Below, piece after piece: positions 1 to 9,932 of a stretch of DNA of 64,000 bases (the stretch's first letter is position 1; every line of letters starts with the position of its first letter). Origin of the DNA: Acinetobacter dispersus (lineage in GTDB: Bacteria > Pseudomonadota > Gammaproteobacteria > Pseudomonadales > Moraxellaceae); NCBI RefSeq assembly GCF_009884975.1, contig NZ_CP041970.1, positions 372,001-436,000 on the forward strand. Reading direction: 5' to 3'. The notes beneath the pieces are model-generated. The model saw only the letters and a list, made by a program, of their open reading frames with translations, had not been told where the DNA came from and did no database searches. A program made the position numbers and the translations under genes.

Positions 1-2329
1 CATGTTGAACTTTATGCAGCAAAATTAAATTGCCATTGAGTTCTTGTGCGGTAACATGATAATTATCAATGCCCGCTTCGCTACCCAATTCAGTCAACTC
101 AAAGTAATGTGTTGCGAATAGGCACAGGCATTTCACTCGTTTGGTTAAATCAACCACACAGGCCCAAGCCAAAGAAAGACCGTCATAAGTACTGGTACCA
201 CGACCAACCTCATCCATCAGCACTAAAGACTGACTGGTGGCATGGTGCAGGATCTGAGACGTTTCAGTCATTTCCACCATAAAGGTTGATTTGCCTGTTG
301 ATAAATCATCAGCAGAACCAATACGAGTAAAGATACGGTCAATCGAACCTAGTTTTGCCGATTTAGCGGGTACAAAACTACCGCAATACGCAAGCAGACT
401 AATCAAGGCCGTCTGACGCATAAAGGTCGATTTACCGCCCATGTTTGGCCCTGTAATAATCGCCATACGATGTTGGCTATCCAGGAAGGTATCATTCGGT
501 GTAAAAGGCGCCTTATTTAAAGCTTCAACAACAGGGTGGCGACCTGCCTGAATTTTGATACTGGTTTCAGGCGTATATTCAGGTCTAGCCCAATTGTTAA
601 GTCGAGCTTGATGTGCAAAGTTTGCAAGCACATCAATATAGGCAATTGCAGCACTCATCATCTGTAAATGCGCAATGTTTTGACGCAATTCATCGAGTAA
701 TGATTCAAACAAAAGCTTTTCACGGGCTAGGGCACGTGACTCGCTAGAAAGAACCTTATCTTCAAAGCCTTTCAGTTCTGGCGTGATATAACGCTCTGCA
801 TTTTTGAGGGTTTGACGACGAATATAGTCGGCTGGTGCTTGTTCTGCCTGCGCACGGGTGAGTTCAATATAATAACCGCTGACACGGTTGTATCCGATTT
901 TCAGGGTATTGATCCCAGTACGTTCACGTTCTTTTATTTCCAAGTCAATCAGGAATTGTCCCGCATGATCACGGATTTTACGTAACTCATCCAGTTCATC
1001 ATCATAACCTTCTGCAATTACATTGCCATCACGTAGTAATACGGGTGGACTTTCAACAATTGCAGCCATCAAATGTTGATGCAGGCTCTTAAAGTCGCCA
1101 AGCTCTTCATCTAATTGAACTAATAACTTAGATTGCTGGGTTTTTAAAACAGGATCTAAGGTGTGGCGTAGGAAAGGGATTTGTGCACAAGCTTGACGCA
1201 GTTGTACCAAATCTCGTGGACGAGCACTGCCGAGCGCAACACGACTCAGCACACGTTCAATATCGCCAATCTCTTTTAAAACTAGACGAAGCGGTGATTC
1301 ATGATAGCCCTTTAACAGTTGTTCGGTTGCATCAAGGCGCGCATCTAAAACAGCCGTGTCACGAATAGGCTGCATTAACGTGCGGCTTAGTAAGCGTCCG
1401 CCCATGGCAGTTTGGCAGTCATTAATCAATTGGAACAGCGATGTACCATGATCAAACAACGGTTCAATAATTTCTAAATTGCGACGCGTGATTGGATCAA
1501 GTGCAATGAAGTCTGTACTTTGTTCAATTTGAATGGAACGAATATGCGGTAAAGCTGTTTTTTGGGTTTCTTTCGCATAGTGAATCAATGCCGCGGCAGC
1601 AGCTCTCGCGAGTGGAATCGGATCTAGTCCAAACCCAGATAATGTTGAAACACTCAACTGATCGCACAACGTTTTTTGCGCATTATTTAAATTAAAATCA
1701 ACGTTTGGACGTTTGGTGATTGGACAGTCCAGATTTTTCTTAATCTGTTCAATAATATTTTTATCAATAAGATCTTCGTCAATGAGGATTTCGCTTGGCA
1801 TTAAACGCGCCAGCTCTATTGCAAGTTGTTCCGGTTTATAGTCTTGTTGTTGAACTTTAAAAATACCTGCGCTCAAGTCGAGCAAAGCAAAACCAATTTG
1901 ATTTTGTTGAATACACAGAGCGACTAGATTTGACGATTGATAGCTGCCAAGTAAGGCATCATCGGTTAAGGTTCCTGGCGTTAAAATACGGACAACTTTA
2001 CGTTCTACAGGACCTTTGCCAGTGACTTCACCGACTTGTTCACAGATCGCGACAGTTCGCCCAGCTTTGACTAAACGCGCGAGATAACCTTCTGCTGCAT
2101 GATAAGGAACGCCAGCCATAGGAATAGGTTGACCACTGGCTTTGCCACGATGAGTCAGGGTAATACCTAAAAGTTTGGCTGCTAAATGCGCATCTTCAAA
2201 GAATAGCTCGTAAAAGTCACCCATACGGTAGAACAGCAATGCATGCTGATAGTCTGTTTTGACTTTGAGATACTGCTGCATCATCGGCGTATGAGATGAA
2301 AGGTCAGCCATGATTTCAGCGCTATTCAT
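1..2329 (-). CDS. mutS: DNA mismatch repair protein MutS (3' end cut by window edge)
   Basis: MutS recognises mismatches and small loops and starts methyl-directed mismatch repair with MutL. The reverse strand reads open from an ATG at 2329 to the window edge, giving 776 residues of a protein that is usually about 850-880. The N-terminal mismatch-binding motif GDFYELF (the F-x-E wedge) lies near residues 37-43. The ATPase Walker [10 protein letters not shown] is near residue 625, followed by the Walker B stretch [12 protein letters not shown]. The MSH-type clamp and lever region lies between them. Only the extreme C-terminus is missing. No partner gene is visible on this side. Identification is certain. 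The start follows the usual MutS N-terminus, in which a short leader precedes the HTPMMQQYL stretch. Confidence 0.97.
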   Translation of the reverse strand, partial: MNSAEIMADLSSHTPMMQQYLKVKTDYQHALLFYRMGDFYELFFEDAHLAAKLLGITLTHRGKASGQPIPMAGVPYHAAEGYLARLVKAGRTVAICEQVGEVTGKGPVERKVVRILTPGTLTDDALLGSYQSSNLVALCIQQNQIGFALLDLSAGIFKVQQQDYKPEQLAIELARLMPSEILIDEDLIDKNIIEQIKKNLDCPITKRPNVDFNLNNAQKTLCDQLSVSTLSGFGLDPIPLARAAAAALIHYAKETQKTALPHIRSIQIEQSTDFIALDPITRRNLEIIEPLFDHGTSLFQLINDCQTAMGGRLLSRTLMQPIRDTAVLDARLDATEQLLKGYHESPLRLVLKEIGDIERVLSRVALGSARPRDLVQLRQACAQIPFLRHTLDPVLKTQQSKLLVQLDEELGDFKSLHQHLMAAIVESPPVLLRDGNVIAEGYDDELDELRKIRDHAGQFLIDLEIKERERTGINTLKIGYNRVSGYYIELTRAQAEQAPADYIRRQTLKNAERYITPELKGFEDKVLSSESRALAREKLLFESLLDELRQNIAHLQMMSAAIAYIDVLANFAHQARLNNWARPEYTPETSIKIQAGRHPVVEALNKAPFTPNDTFLDSQHRMAIITGPNMGGKSTFMRQTALISLLAYCGSFVPAKSAKLGSIDRIFTRIGSADDLSTGKSTFMVEMTETSQILHHATSQSLVLMDEVGRGTSTYDGLSLAWACVVDLTKRVKCLCLFATHYFELTELGSEAGIDNYHVTAQELNGNLILLHKVQH

Positions 2330-2556
2330 GTATGTTAAATCCTTAAATTTAAATAATAAATAAGTTTAATTTGAACGTTTGGCTGTCTCGCCAATTCTAA
2401 CAACCACTGTAAAATTCGACTTAATTGCCAAGGAAGTATACCTTTCTAAGGACTTCTTTTCTGTCAAAATTGAGCCAACAGTGTATGAGAAATTGAATGA
2501 CTTCCTCAGTAGTTCATCTTAACAAATTGAGAAAGATTCACAAAAAGGAATCCGCG

Positions 2557-2652
2557 ATGTGTGAAGAAATAAACAGCAAAAGAATGGTACTCGATGAACT
2601 AGAGCAATCGGCCAAGTGTCGCCATAGCATTCGAGTTGGTAAGCAAAAATAG
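2557..2652 (+). CDS. possible 31-residue small protein
   Basis: An ATG at 2557 is preceded by AAGGA with a 7-base spacing and opens 31 codons to a TAG at 2650. The product is hydrophilic and charged (it begins MCEEINSKRMVL) with two cysteines and no membrane segment. No family is recognised. The ribosome binding site is the only positive evidence, and a chance ORF of this length is common, so this is a low-confidence call. Confidence 0.2.
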   Translation: MCEEINSKRMVLDELEQSAKCRHSIRVGKQK

Positions 2653-2967
2653 CTTAGATTGTTTGCTTAGGTATCTTTTAAATCTGAAAAAATAATGTCC
2701 TTAATTGTTTGGTTTAATGGGTTTTATTGTGAATCTCATTGCTTAAAATGTGTAACAAATTATTCAAAACATAATTAGAATATAAGCTTTAATTCTATAT
2801 ATCATATTGATATTTAATTGATTTATTCATATTTGTTTAGGTTGTATATGATTTTTAAAAAAATAAACTCAATTCTGAAAGATTAGGCATAATCGGAGCA
2901 ACTATTGTCAAAAAGGTTAACATAAATGGATCCCTCGCCGGGTACAAATTTAAAAAACAATTTCATG

Positions 2968-2991
2968 ACTCCTTGTTTTTATTTAAGGAGT
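2968..2991 (+). promoter_or_regulatory. hairpin sequestering the Shine-Dalgarno of the TerC gene
   Basis: ACTCCTT (2968-2974) and AAGGAGT (2985-2991) are perfect 7-bp inverted repeats with a 10-base T-rich loop. The right arm is the complete Shine-Dalgarno sequence of the gene starting at 2997, so the folded RNA would hide the ribosome binding site. This is seen directly; a regulatory role is inferred. Confidence 0.5.
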
Positions 2992-2996
2992 AAATA

Positions 2997-4523
2997 ATGG
3001 AATTTTTATTAGATCCAGGGATTTGGGTAGGTTTGCTTACTCTGATCGTCTTAGAGATTGTTTTAGGGATTGATAATCTCGTCTTTATTGCCATTTTGGC
3101 AGATAAACTTCCTCCTTCCCAACGTGATAAAGCCAGAGTCATTGGTTTATCGCTCGCCTTGATCATGCGCTTGGGCTTACTGTTCGCCATTTCTTGGTTA
3201 GTCACCTTAACCAAACCGCTTATTTTTATTTTTGACTGGTCTTTTTCTGGTCGAGATCTGATTCTTTTATTCGGTGGTTTATTCTTACTGTATAAAGCGG
3301 TAAGTGAATTACATGAACGGATGGAAGGCAAAGCGGAAGTCAAAATTACCACCAATGTGGTTTATGCGAGCTTCACCGCAGTTGTAGCACAAATTGTCGT
3401 ATTGGATGCCGTGTTCTCATTAGACTCGGTGATTACTGCCATTGGTATGGTGGATAATATCTACGTCATGATGGTGGCGATGGTTGTGGCCATGCTGGTG
3501 ATGTTGCTTGCGTCTAAACCATTAACGGAGTTCGTCAATCGACACCCAACTGTCATTATTCTCTGCTTAAGCTTCTTGCTGTTAATTGGTATTAGCTTAA
3601 TTGCCGAAGGCTTTGGTTTCCATATTCCTAAAGGTTATATCTATTCGGGTATTGGTGTTGCGATTGTCATTGAGGCATTTAATCAGTTTACGCAACGTAA
3701 TCGTTCCAAGCATGAGTCGAAGATTCCGCTACGTAATCGAACTGCAGACACGATTTTAAAGCTCATGGGTGGCAAGTCTGAAACCACTGCGACAAATCCG
3801 CAGCAACATTTGGAAGCGCAAGACACATTTGATGATCAAGAACGTTATATGATTGGTGGAGTATTAATGCTGGCAGAACGATCTGTCGCATCAATCATGA
3901 CGCCACGTAGTCAAATATCGTGGATTAATATTGATGAAACGCCAGAGAAAATTCGAGAGCAGGTTTTATCTGTACCGCATAGCTTATTTCCAGTCTGTCG
4001 AGGTAGCTTAGACAAAGTTCTGAGTGTGGTTCGCGCCAAGGAAATTTTGGATGTGCTGGATGATGAAACGCAATTAAAATCTTTGATCAAAGCACAACGT
4101 CCGATTTTTATTTTTGAAAAAATGAAAGTGATTGATGTGATTAATACATTGCGAACTTCCAAAGGTTCATTGGTACTGGTCAATGATGAGTTTGGGAATG
4201 TGCAGGGTGTGATTTCACCTTTAGACGTTTTTGAAGCCATTGCGGGTGAGTTTCCAGATGCAGATGAACAGCTTGATTTGATTCAAGTTGATGAAAGCAC
4301 TTGGAAAGCTGCAGGCACTTTAGATTTGTATCAACTTGAATTACAGTTAGGCGTCGATTTAGTCGATGAAGAGACCGCTTATATTACCGTGTCGGGACTT
4401 ATTCTCGATAAAAGTAATGGCCTAGTGGAAGTCGGCTCAATGCTGGACTATCAAGACTTACAATTTGAAGTGGTCGAGATGGAGAGCAATCGGATTAAAA
4501 CGGTAATGATTCGATTAAAGTAA
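2997..4523 (+). CDS. TerC-family membrane protein with CBS pair and CorC/HlyC domain
   Basis: This is a 508-residue inner-membrane protein. Residues about 10-235 form a TerC-type bundle of hydrophobic helices with the family's acidic intramembrane motifs ([12 protein letters not shown] and [13 protein letters not shown]). Two CBS repeats follow at about 295-420, including [12 protein letters not shown], and a CorC/HlyC transporter-associated domain lies at about 425-505. The arrangement matches E. coli YegH/YoaE. TerC proteins are linked to metal-ion (often manganese) efflux or loading of exported proteins, but the substrate here is unknown. The ATG has a strong AAGGAG at 2985-2990. The gene is monocistronic, closed by a terminator at 4594. 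The hairpin over its ribosome binding site suggests translational control. Confidence 0.9.
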   Translation: MEFLLDPGIWVGLLTLIVLEIVLGIDNLVFIAILADKLPPSQRDKARVIGLSLALIMRLGLLFAISWLVTLTKPLIFIFDWSFSGRDLILLFGGLFLLYKAVSELHERMEGKAEVKITTNVVYASFTAVVAQIVVLDAVFSLDSVITAIGMVDNIYVMMVAMVVAMLVMLLASKPLTEFVNRHPTVIILCLSFLLLIGISLIAEGFGFHIPKGYIYSGIGVAIVIEAFNQFTQRNRSKHESKIPLRNRTADTILKLMGGKSETTATNPQQHLEAQDTFDDQERYMIGGVLMLAERSVASIMTPRSQISWINIDETPEKIREQVLSVPHSLFPVCRGSLDKVLSVVRAKEILDVLDDETQLKSLIKAQRPIFIFEKMKVIDVINTLRTSKGSLVLVNDEFGNVQGVISPLDVFEAIAGEFPDADEQLDLIQVDESTWKAAGTLDLYQLELQLGVDLVDEETAYITVSGLILDKSNGLVEVGSMLDYQDLQFEVVEMESNRIKTVMIRLK

Positions 4524-4593
4524 ATCATCTTGCTAAAAGCAGCGTTCAGGGTCTGATAAAATTTTGAACTTGAATATAAAAGTCTGAATCATG

Positions 4594-4628
4594 GGAGTAG
4601 TTTGTGATCAACAGACTGCTCCTTTTTT
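4594..4628 (+). terminator. intrinsic terminator after the TerC gene
   Basis: A 12-bp stem (GGAGTAGTTTGT pairing with ACAGACTGCTCC, two G-U pairs) with a 5-base loop is followed by six T residues. It lies 70 bases after the TerC stop codon. Confidence 0.85.
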
Positions 4629-4720
4629 AAATGTACAATAAGTAAAAAAGTAAACATATGCGCCTTTAAGCCGCTATGATTGATCCTGATAATGACAGTC
4701 TTAAATTGGACACTAAAAAA

Positions 4721-5665
4721 ATGAAAAAAATCATCTTGGCATGTTCTATTTTGCTGCAAATACCCGCGTATAGCCTAGCCAATGATTCAACGGGTTATGT
4801 GGGTACAGGCGGAGTGGCCTATCTTAAAAATGCGCAAGTTGCGATGCAAAGTGAAGACTTATTTATTAGCAAGAAGCTGATTAAAGTGGATTACCTTTAT
4901 AAAAATTTAAGCAATAAAGATGTGACGGAAACCATTTTGTTTCCCTTACCACGTATTGATAACTTCTTTGATTCGGATTTTGCCCATACGGAAGCACTGC
5001 TAAAAAGTTTTAAAATTACTGTTGATGGAAAAAGTATTCAGCCAGAAATGCATGTGCGCACCTTTATTCAAAGGGATGAAAAGTCACCGTTAATTGATGC
5101 AACAGATGTATTTAAACAATGTGGTTTTAGCCAAACAGAGATGCTTAATCCTTGGATGCGTAATAACGATAACTCTACATATTCTGTCGATAAACTAAAA
5201 CAATGTAAGCAGCCACAAATGCAGAAAATATTGGCTAACTTTAAAAAAGATGATGAAATTCCGTGGTCATCTCAAGTGATTTATAGTTGGAAGCAAACCT
5301 TTAAAGCCAATGCGCTGACCAAAATTCAGCATCAATATCAACCTTTGGTTGGTGGTTCTGTTGCGCTCTATCCTGATGAATATAATCAGAACTTTTGTAT
5401 GGATGCCCAATTTAAGCAGGGTTTAAAAAAAGCCAGAGCAGAAAATTCACCGTTTAATGCTTTAAGCTATATTCTGACCACAGGGGCAAATTGGGCTAAA
5501 CCAATTGAAAATTTTAAATTAACGATTGAACGTGATAAGAATGAACTGGTTTCATTTTGCTGGAATGGCAAAGTCGAAAAAATCAGTCCAACTCAGTTTC
5601 AGATGACCAAGCGCAACTTTGTTCCCAAACAAGATTTGGATATCATTTTTGTGAGAGTGAAATGA
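4721..5665 (+). CDS. secreted DUF4424-type protein
   Basis: The chosen ATG at 4721 gives 315 residues beginning with a clear signal peptide (MKKIILACSILLQIPAYSLA, cleavage probably after SLA). An in-frame ATG at 4676 would add 15 charged residues in front of it and spoil the signal peptide, so it was not used. The mature protein has the features of the DUF4424 family: an early TGYVGTGG stretch, and paired cysteines. The family is periplasmic or secreted with no established activity. The gene stands alone between the TerC terminator and a LysR gene. The start codon has only a weak ribosome binding site. Confidence 0.75.
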   Translation: MKKIILACSILLQIPAYSLANDSTGYVGTGGVAYLKNAQVAMQSEDLFISKKLIKVDYLYKNLSNKDVTETILFPLPRIDNFFDSDFAHTEALLKSFKITVDGKSIQPEMHVRTFIQRDEKSPLIDATDVFKQCGFSQTEMLNPWMRNNDNSTYSVDKLKQCKQPQMQKILANFKKDDEIPWSSQVIYSWKQTFKANALTKIQHQYQPLVGGSVALYPDEYNQNFCMDAQFKQGLKKARAENSPFNALSYILTTGANWAKPIENFKLTIERDKNELVSFCWNGKVEKISPTQFQMTKRNFVPKQDLDIIFVRVK

Positions 5666-5732
5666 GTCAACTTGCAGTTGGCTGCAAGAAAATCAATAAA
5701 TAGGTAGCTTAATCAGGCTCTTCACTCCCATA

Positions 5733-5746
5733 CTATAGCGCTATAG
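5733..5746. promoter_or_regulatory. 14-bp perfect palindrome upstream of a LysR gene
   Basis: CTATAGCGCTATAG is a perfect palindrome centred 32 bases upstream of the LysR start at 5772. It could be an operator, perhaps for autoregulation, but it does not fit the usual T-N11-A LysR box spacing. Confidence 0.3.
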
Positions 5747-5771
5747 AGGGATATGTAATTCAGGATTGAAC

Positions 5772-6683
5772 GTGAATTTAAAGAATCTGGAAGCATTTTA
5801 CTGGGTGGTGACGCTGAATAGTTTTAACAAGGCAGCGACTAAGTTACAAACCACTCAGCCTGCGGTATCTCAAAAAATTACAGCGATTGAAAATGAATTA
5901 GGATTTAAGGTTTTAGATCGAAGTCTTCGACAAATTAAACCTACGCATAAAGGGATGACCTTATTCAAATATGCGGAAAAGTTAATGCGTTTAGAGACCG
6001 AGCTCGTGGCGGAGTTAACTGAAAATCGGCATTTGACAGGCACAATTCGTTTGGGCGTTTCGGAAACCATTGTCTACACGTGGTTGGTGGAATATATCGA
6101 GAAAGTTCAGCAAGAATTCCCTAAAGTTTCTGTGGAAATTGTGGTTGATCTAACCCCGAATTTACAAGAAGGCGTGCGCACAGGTGATCTCGATATGGCC
6201 TTTTTACTCGGACCAACGCTGGCTTTTGAATGTATTGAACAGGCACTTTGTGATTTTGAACTCAGCTTCTTAGCTTCACCTTCATTTAAAGGAGGGATTG
6301 CTCAAATGTCCTTTAAGACCTTAATGTCACATACCATTTTAACCTATCCAAAAATTACCTATCCCTATAAAGAGCTCAAAGCCAAAATGAAGGAACAGGG
6401 GCTGGATGAGCCACTTTCGATCACCAGTTATTCCTTGGCGACATTATTACGTCTTACCGAGCAAGGTTTGGGGATCGCTGTGGTACCGACCTTAACTGCT
6501 TTAAAAGAAATTACCGATGGTCGATTGGAAATATTAAATACGCCAATTAAGTTAAAGACCTTCCACTTTACCTCGATTTATATTCAAGGTAATGATGCTG
6601 CATTGAAAGAAAAATTAACCGATGTCGCCGTGATGGTTTCTGAAAGTGCGATGAAAAGCTTGAATGAGAAAATAAAAAATTGA
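5772..6683 (+). CDS. LysR-family transcriptional regulator
   Basis: A 303-residue LysR-type regulator. The winged helix-turn-helix is at residues about 1-60 (LEAFYWVVTLNSFNKAA, TTQPAVSQKI) and the periplasmic-binding-like effector domain at about 90-290. GTG at 5772 is preferred because AGGA at 5762-5765 is six bases upstream; a TTG at 5766 is also in frame. The gene lies directly upstream of, and in the same direction as, the pxp-type operon at 7049-13234. It is the likely regulator of that operon, with an inverted repeat at 6761-6778 as a candidate site. The effector is unknown. Confidence 0.85.
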   Translation: MNLKNLEAFYWVVTLNSFNKAATKLQTTQPAVSQKITAIENELGFKVLDRSLRQIKPTHKGMTLFKYAEKLMRLETELVAELTENRHLTGTIRLGVSETIVYTWLVEYIEKVQQEFPKVSVEIVVDLTPNLQEGVRTGDLDMAFLLGPTLAFECIEQALCDFELSFLASPSFKGGIAQMSFKTLMSHTILTYPKITYPYKELKAKMKEQGLDEPLSITSYSLATLLRLTEQGLGIAVVPTLTALKEITDGRLEILNTPIKLKTFHFTSIYIQGNDAALKEKLTDVAVMVSESAMKSLNEKIKN

Positions 6684-7048
6684 AGTGGTTAAGCTAAGCT
6701 TCTGTGAGGACAGTGTATGTGCAATCCAACAGCTGCTGAGTTAAAAAATTATAAAAACAGCTTATCAGGAGTGATAAGTAAAATTTATCCTTAAACCGAT
6801 TATAAATAAAAAGTAATTAAATTCAATGGATTGGCTTAAATTTTATATCTAAAAAGTCGTATTGTTCAGTTGGCTTGCATATGTTTTTATTTGAACGAGA
6901 AGATTTGATTACCCCTCGCTGAGTGGGAGAACAGGGAATCTTTGTGATTTAAAAAGGATTAAAGAAGATCGTTTATAAACAAAATGATGCTCTTGGATCA
7001 AGTTGAAAATCGCGTTATTGAGCTCAAATGGATGAGGAACGCATCAAT
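6684..7048. promoter_or_regulatory. regulatory region before the pxp-type operon, with an inverted repeat
   Basis: This 365-base gap must contain the operon promoter. It holds a perfect inverted repeat, CTTATCA (6761-6767) and TGATAAG (6772-6778), separated by GGAG and not followed by a T-run. T and A bases at T-N11-A spacing fit a LysR-type operator, which makes it a candidate site for the regulator just upstream. A second GC-rich patch at 6912-6930 can pair weakly. No gene is seen. Confidence 0.4.
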
Positions 7049-8281
7049 ATGTCTTTACTGAAATCTTCTTTGCTATCAGATCGCCAATGGGCCATTGTCG
7101 CCTCGATCTTTATGATGGCAACCTCTGCAATGGGGCCAGGGTTTTTAACCCAAACTGCTGTGTTTACAGTGAAACTAGGTGCCGCATTTGGTTTTGCCAT
7201 TTTAGTTTCCATTCTGATCGATTATGTAGTGCAGCAAAACATTTGGCGTGTAGTGACACTGACGCAAATGCGTGCATCCGATATTGCCAATAAGGCTTTA
7301 CCAGGCAGTGGCTATTTACTTGCATTTCTGGTGATTCTAGGTGGTTTCTTCTTTAGTATCGGAAATATTGCAGGTGCTGCATTAGGTTTAAATGCACTGT
7401 TTGGTCTGGATACCAAATGGGGCGGCATCCTCAGTGGTGCATTGGCGATTTTGATTTTCGCTTCAAGAAAAGCCACACTTGCCATGGATAAAAGCATGAT
7501 CGTATTGGGATTGCTGAAAATTATCCTAATCATCATTGTGGCTGTGATTGTGATGCCTCCTGTTGGGCAGGCGGTACAGCAAACCTTTGCACCAGATCAA
7601 ATCGACTTTGCGATTATTACTACTATTGTCGGTGGCACGGTGGGTGGTTATATCTGCTATGCAGGTGCACACCGTTTACTCGATAAAGGTGCGGTTGGAC
7701 CTGAAAATATTGATGAAGTTGCCAAAGCAGCGACCAAGGGCATTGTTGTAGTTGGCATCATGCGCTATGTCTTATTTTTAGCCTTCTTAGGTGTGGTGGT
7801 GAGCGGTGCAACGATAGATCTTGCCAGTCATAATGCCAATCCAGCGGCACAAGCATTCCAGTATGCTGCGGGCACATTTGGTTATAAATTATTTGGCCTG
7901 ATCTTTTGGGCAGCGGGTATTAGTAGCACTATTGGTGCAGCCTATACCTCAGTTTCCTTCTTTAGTGCATTTAAAAAGAATTTAACCCCAAAACAAAGCA
8001 ACTATACCACCATCACTTTTATTGCCTTAGCCTTATTACTCTATGTGGTATTGGGGGCAACGCCAGCAGGTCTACTCATTTTTGTCGGTGGTTTTAACGG
8101 TTTAGTGTTGCCAATTGGTCTTACAATTTTTGTGTATGTTGCGGCTTGCCGTAGAGACTTGATGGGCAATTATAATTATCCAAAATGGTTAATTGTTTTA
8201 GGTGCACTTACGTGTGTATTGACGTGGTGGATGGGCTATATGTCATTTACAACCGTGTTTAACTATTTGACCAAACTTTAA
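7049..8281 (+). CDS. NRAMP-superfamily transporter (YcsG-like)
   Basis: A membrane protein of about 410 residues with roughly 11 hydrophobic helices and the NRAMP-like opening [13 protein letters not shown] in helix 1. The ATG at 7049 has GAGGAA nine bases upstream; an ATG at 7028 in the same frame lacks a good ribosome site. NRAMP proteins usually move divalent metals. This one starts an operon with the same gene content as Bacillus subtilis ycsG-ycsF-ycsI-kipI-kipA. That context suggests import of the organic substrate of the pathway (5-oxoproline or a related amide) or of a metal cofactor. The substrate is inferred from context only. Confidence 0.8.
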   Translation: MSLLKSSLLSDRQWAIVASIFMMATSAMGPGFLTQTAVFTVKLGAAFGFAILVSILIDYVVQQNIWRVVTLTQMRASDIANKALPGSGYLLAFLVILGGFFFSIGNIAGAALGLNALFGLDTKWGGILSGALAILIFASRKATLAMDKSMIVLGLLKIILIIIVAVIVMPPVGQAVQQTFAPDQIDFAIITTIVGGTVGGYICYAGAHRLLDKGAVGPENIDEVAKAATKGIVVVGIMRYVLFLAFLGVVVSGATIDLASHNANPAAQAFQYAAGTFGYKLFGLIFWAAGISSTIGAAYTSVSFFSAFKKNLTPKQSNYTTITFIALALLLYVVLGATPAGLLIFVGGFNGLVLPIGLTIFVYVAACRRDLMGNYNYPKWLIVLGALTCVLTWWMGYMSFTTVFNYLTKL

Positions 8282-8316
8282 GTCAGATAATCGTACAGCG
8301 AAAAAGGAATGATGCC

Positions 8317-9081
8317 ATGTTTGTAGATTTAAACAGTGATTTGGGCGAAAGCTTTGGCTCATGGAAAATGGGCAATGATGATCAGATCTTACCTGTGGTG
8401 ACCAGTGCCAATATTGCTTGTGGTTTTCATGCAGGCGATCCACTTGGCATTTTAAAAACAGTTCGTAAAGCAGTTGAGCTGGGTGTGACCATTGGCGCTC
8501 ATGTGTCTTATCCAGACCTTGTAGGCTTTGGCCGCCGTAATATGGATGTGTCACGTGATGAGTTGATTGCTGATGTGCTGTATCAAATTTCAGCATTGGA
8601 CGGCTTGGCGAAAGTGGCTGGCTCAAAAGTGCAATACGTTAAACCGCATGGCGCGCTTTATAACACCATTGCTCATGACCAAGCTCAGGCAGCCGCAGTG
8701 ATTGATGCGATTAAGATGTACAACCCTGAACTGGTTTTAGTGGCTTTGGCGGGGTCAAGCTTGGTCGAGCAGGCACGTGCTGCTGGTTTAAACGTGGTGT
8801 CTGAAGCATTTGCAGATCGTGCATATAACAGCGATGGTTCATTGGTATCTCGTCGTCTAGAAGGTGCGGTTTTACACGACTCGGCATTTGTTGCGAGCCG
8901 TGTGGTGTCTATGCTTAAAAATGGTGGGGTCGAGTCAATTGACGGCGTATTTACTCCAATTCAGGCTGACACCATTTGCTTACATGGCGACACCGATGGT
9001 GCGCTAGAGATGTCGGCAGCGATTAAAGCCGAGCTTGTAAAAAACAATATTGAAATCCGCCCGTTTGTAAACAAAGCATAA
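8317..9081 (+). CDS. pxpA: 5-oxoprolinase subunit PxpA (LamB/YcsF family)
   Basis: A 254-residue member of the LamB/YcsF family. Characteristic motifs are [11 protein letters not shown] near the N-terminus, [28 protein letters not shown] and the KPHGALYN motif. In the known system PxpA works with PxpB and PxpC in ATP-dependent hydrolysis of 5-oxo-L-proline to L-glutamate. Its length matches the E. coli protein (about 244). It is the second gene of the operon, with AAGGA upstream of the ATG, and lies 11 bases before the next start. Identification is secure; the exact substrate in this operon is inferred because a biotin carboxylase is also present. Confidence 0.93.
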   Translation: MFVDLNSDLGESFGSWKMGNDDQILPVVTSANIACGFHAGDPLGILKTVRKAVELGVTIGAHVSYPDLVGFGRRNMDVSRDELIADVLYQISALDGLAKVAGSKVQYVKPHGALYNTIAHDQAQAAAVIDAIKMYNPELVLVALAGSSLVEQARAAGLNVVSEAFADRAYNSDGSLVSRRLEGAVLHDSAFVASRVVSMLKNGGVESIDGVFTPIQADTICLHGDTDGALEMSAAIKAELVKNNIEIRPFVNKA

Positions 9082-9092
9082 GGATGAGCACC

Positions 9093-9899
9093 ATGTATAA
9101 GGATATTAAAGTCGACCCAGCTCAGCTTGAAGCCGCGTTAGATGCGCGTTTAAAAATCCGTGCAGGTTTTGATAAACCAACGGCAGGTATGGCGGCTGGC
9201 ATGACGCAGGTCAATATGATTTCGGTGCCAAAAGAGTGGGCGTATGACTTTTTACTCTATGCACACCGTAACCCGCAAAGCTGTCCAGTGCTTGATGTGC
9301 TCGAAGAAGGTATTTATGCAACCAAGCTTGCTGCAGACTCAGACATCCGCACCGATTTTCCACGCTATCGAGTTTGGAAAGATGGCGAAATGGTCGATGA
9401 AGTGACCGATGCGAGCGAGATTTATAACGCTAACCCTGATTTGGTGACTTTCTTGATTGGTTGCAGTTTTTCATTTGAAACCGCTTTGCAAGAAGCGAGT
9501 ATTGAAGTTCGCCATATTCATGATGACACTAATGTGCCGATGTATTTGAGCAATATTCAGTGTCAATCGGCAGGGCGTATTTCAGGCAATATGGTGGTTT
9601 CCATGCGGCCCATTCCATCGCATCAAATTAGTGAAGCGGTAAAAATTACTTCACGTATGCCAAGCGTGCATGGTGCACCTGTACATATTGGGCACCCTGA
9701 AAGTTTAGGAATTTTGGATGTAAATAAACCTGATTTTGGTGATGCTTCACGTATTGAAGCCGGTGAAATTCCAGTGTTTTGGGCATGTGGAGTAACACCG
9801 CAAGCCGCCGTTATGAACTCGAAAATTCCTTTTGCGATTAGTCATGCACCGGGTCACATGTTTATTACCGACATTCCTGACCGCGCTTGGATGGGCTAA
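9093..9899 (+). CDS. YcsI/DUF1445-family putative hydro-lyase
   Basis: A 268-residue protein of the YcsI (DUF1445, D-glutamate cyclase-like) family. Supporting stretches are the early [26 protein letters not shown] with its conserved cysteine, and [12 protein letters not shown] followed by [10 protein letters not shown] near the C-terminus. ATG 9093 is chosen because AAGGA sits 8 bases upstream; the in-frame ATG at 9084 overlaps that sequence. The family includes mitochondrial D-glutamate cyclase, which interconverts D-glutamate and 5-oxo-D-proline. That fits well beside 5-oxoprolinase genes and suggests the operon may also deal with D-5-oxoproline. This link is inference from family and context. 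Confidence 0.82.
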   Translation: MYKDIKVDPAQLEAALDARLKIRAGFDKPTAGMAAGMTQVNMISVPKEWAYDFLLYAHRNPQSCPVLDVLEEGIYATKLAADSDIRTDFPRYRVWKDGEMVDEVTDASEIYNANPDLVTFLIGCSFSFETALQEASIEVRHIHDDTNVPMYLSNIQCQSAGRISGNMVVSMRPIPSHQISEAVKITSRMPSVHGAPVHIGHPESLGILDVNKPDFGDASRIEAGEIPVFWACGVTPQAAVMNSKIPFAISHAPGHMFITDIPDRAWMG

Positions 9900-9932
9900 T
9901 TGGACTAAAGAACAATTAATAAGGATAAGCAA

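Larger units (their letters stand above)
2330..2996. other. AT-rich intergenic region between mutS and the TerC gene
   Basis: This 667-base gap holds the promoter regions of the flanking divergent genes. It also contains one possible very short ORF (2557-2652) and a Shine-Dalgarno-containing hairpin at its right end, both listed separately. A locally GC-rich patch around 2929-2943 stands out from the AT-rich surroundings but has no assigned function. No RNA gene was recognised. Confidence 0.5.

Noticed and set aside
1183..1368. 61-codon ORF on the plus strand inside mutS
   Set aside because: Shadow of the mutS coding frame on the other strand.
2880..2996. yybP-ykoY (manganese) riboswitch upstream of the TerC gene
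   Set aside because: TerC-family genes are often behind this riboswitch, but the conserved GGGGAGUA and AGCAAGAC-type loops were not found in the leader; only a simple ribosome-site hairpin was seen.
2963..3355. 130-codon ORF on the minus strand inside the TerC gene
   Set aside because: It is antisense to a well-supported gene, has no ribosome site, and its sequence does not resemble any family.
8243..8626. 127-codon minus-strand ORF over the pxpA start
   Set aside because: It lies opposite the well-supported NRAMP and pxpA genes, and its composition (many His, Gln, Ser) is typical of antisense reading.
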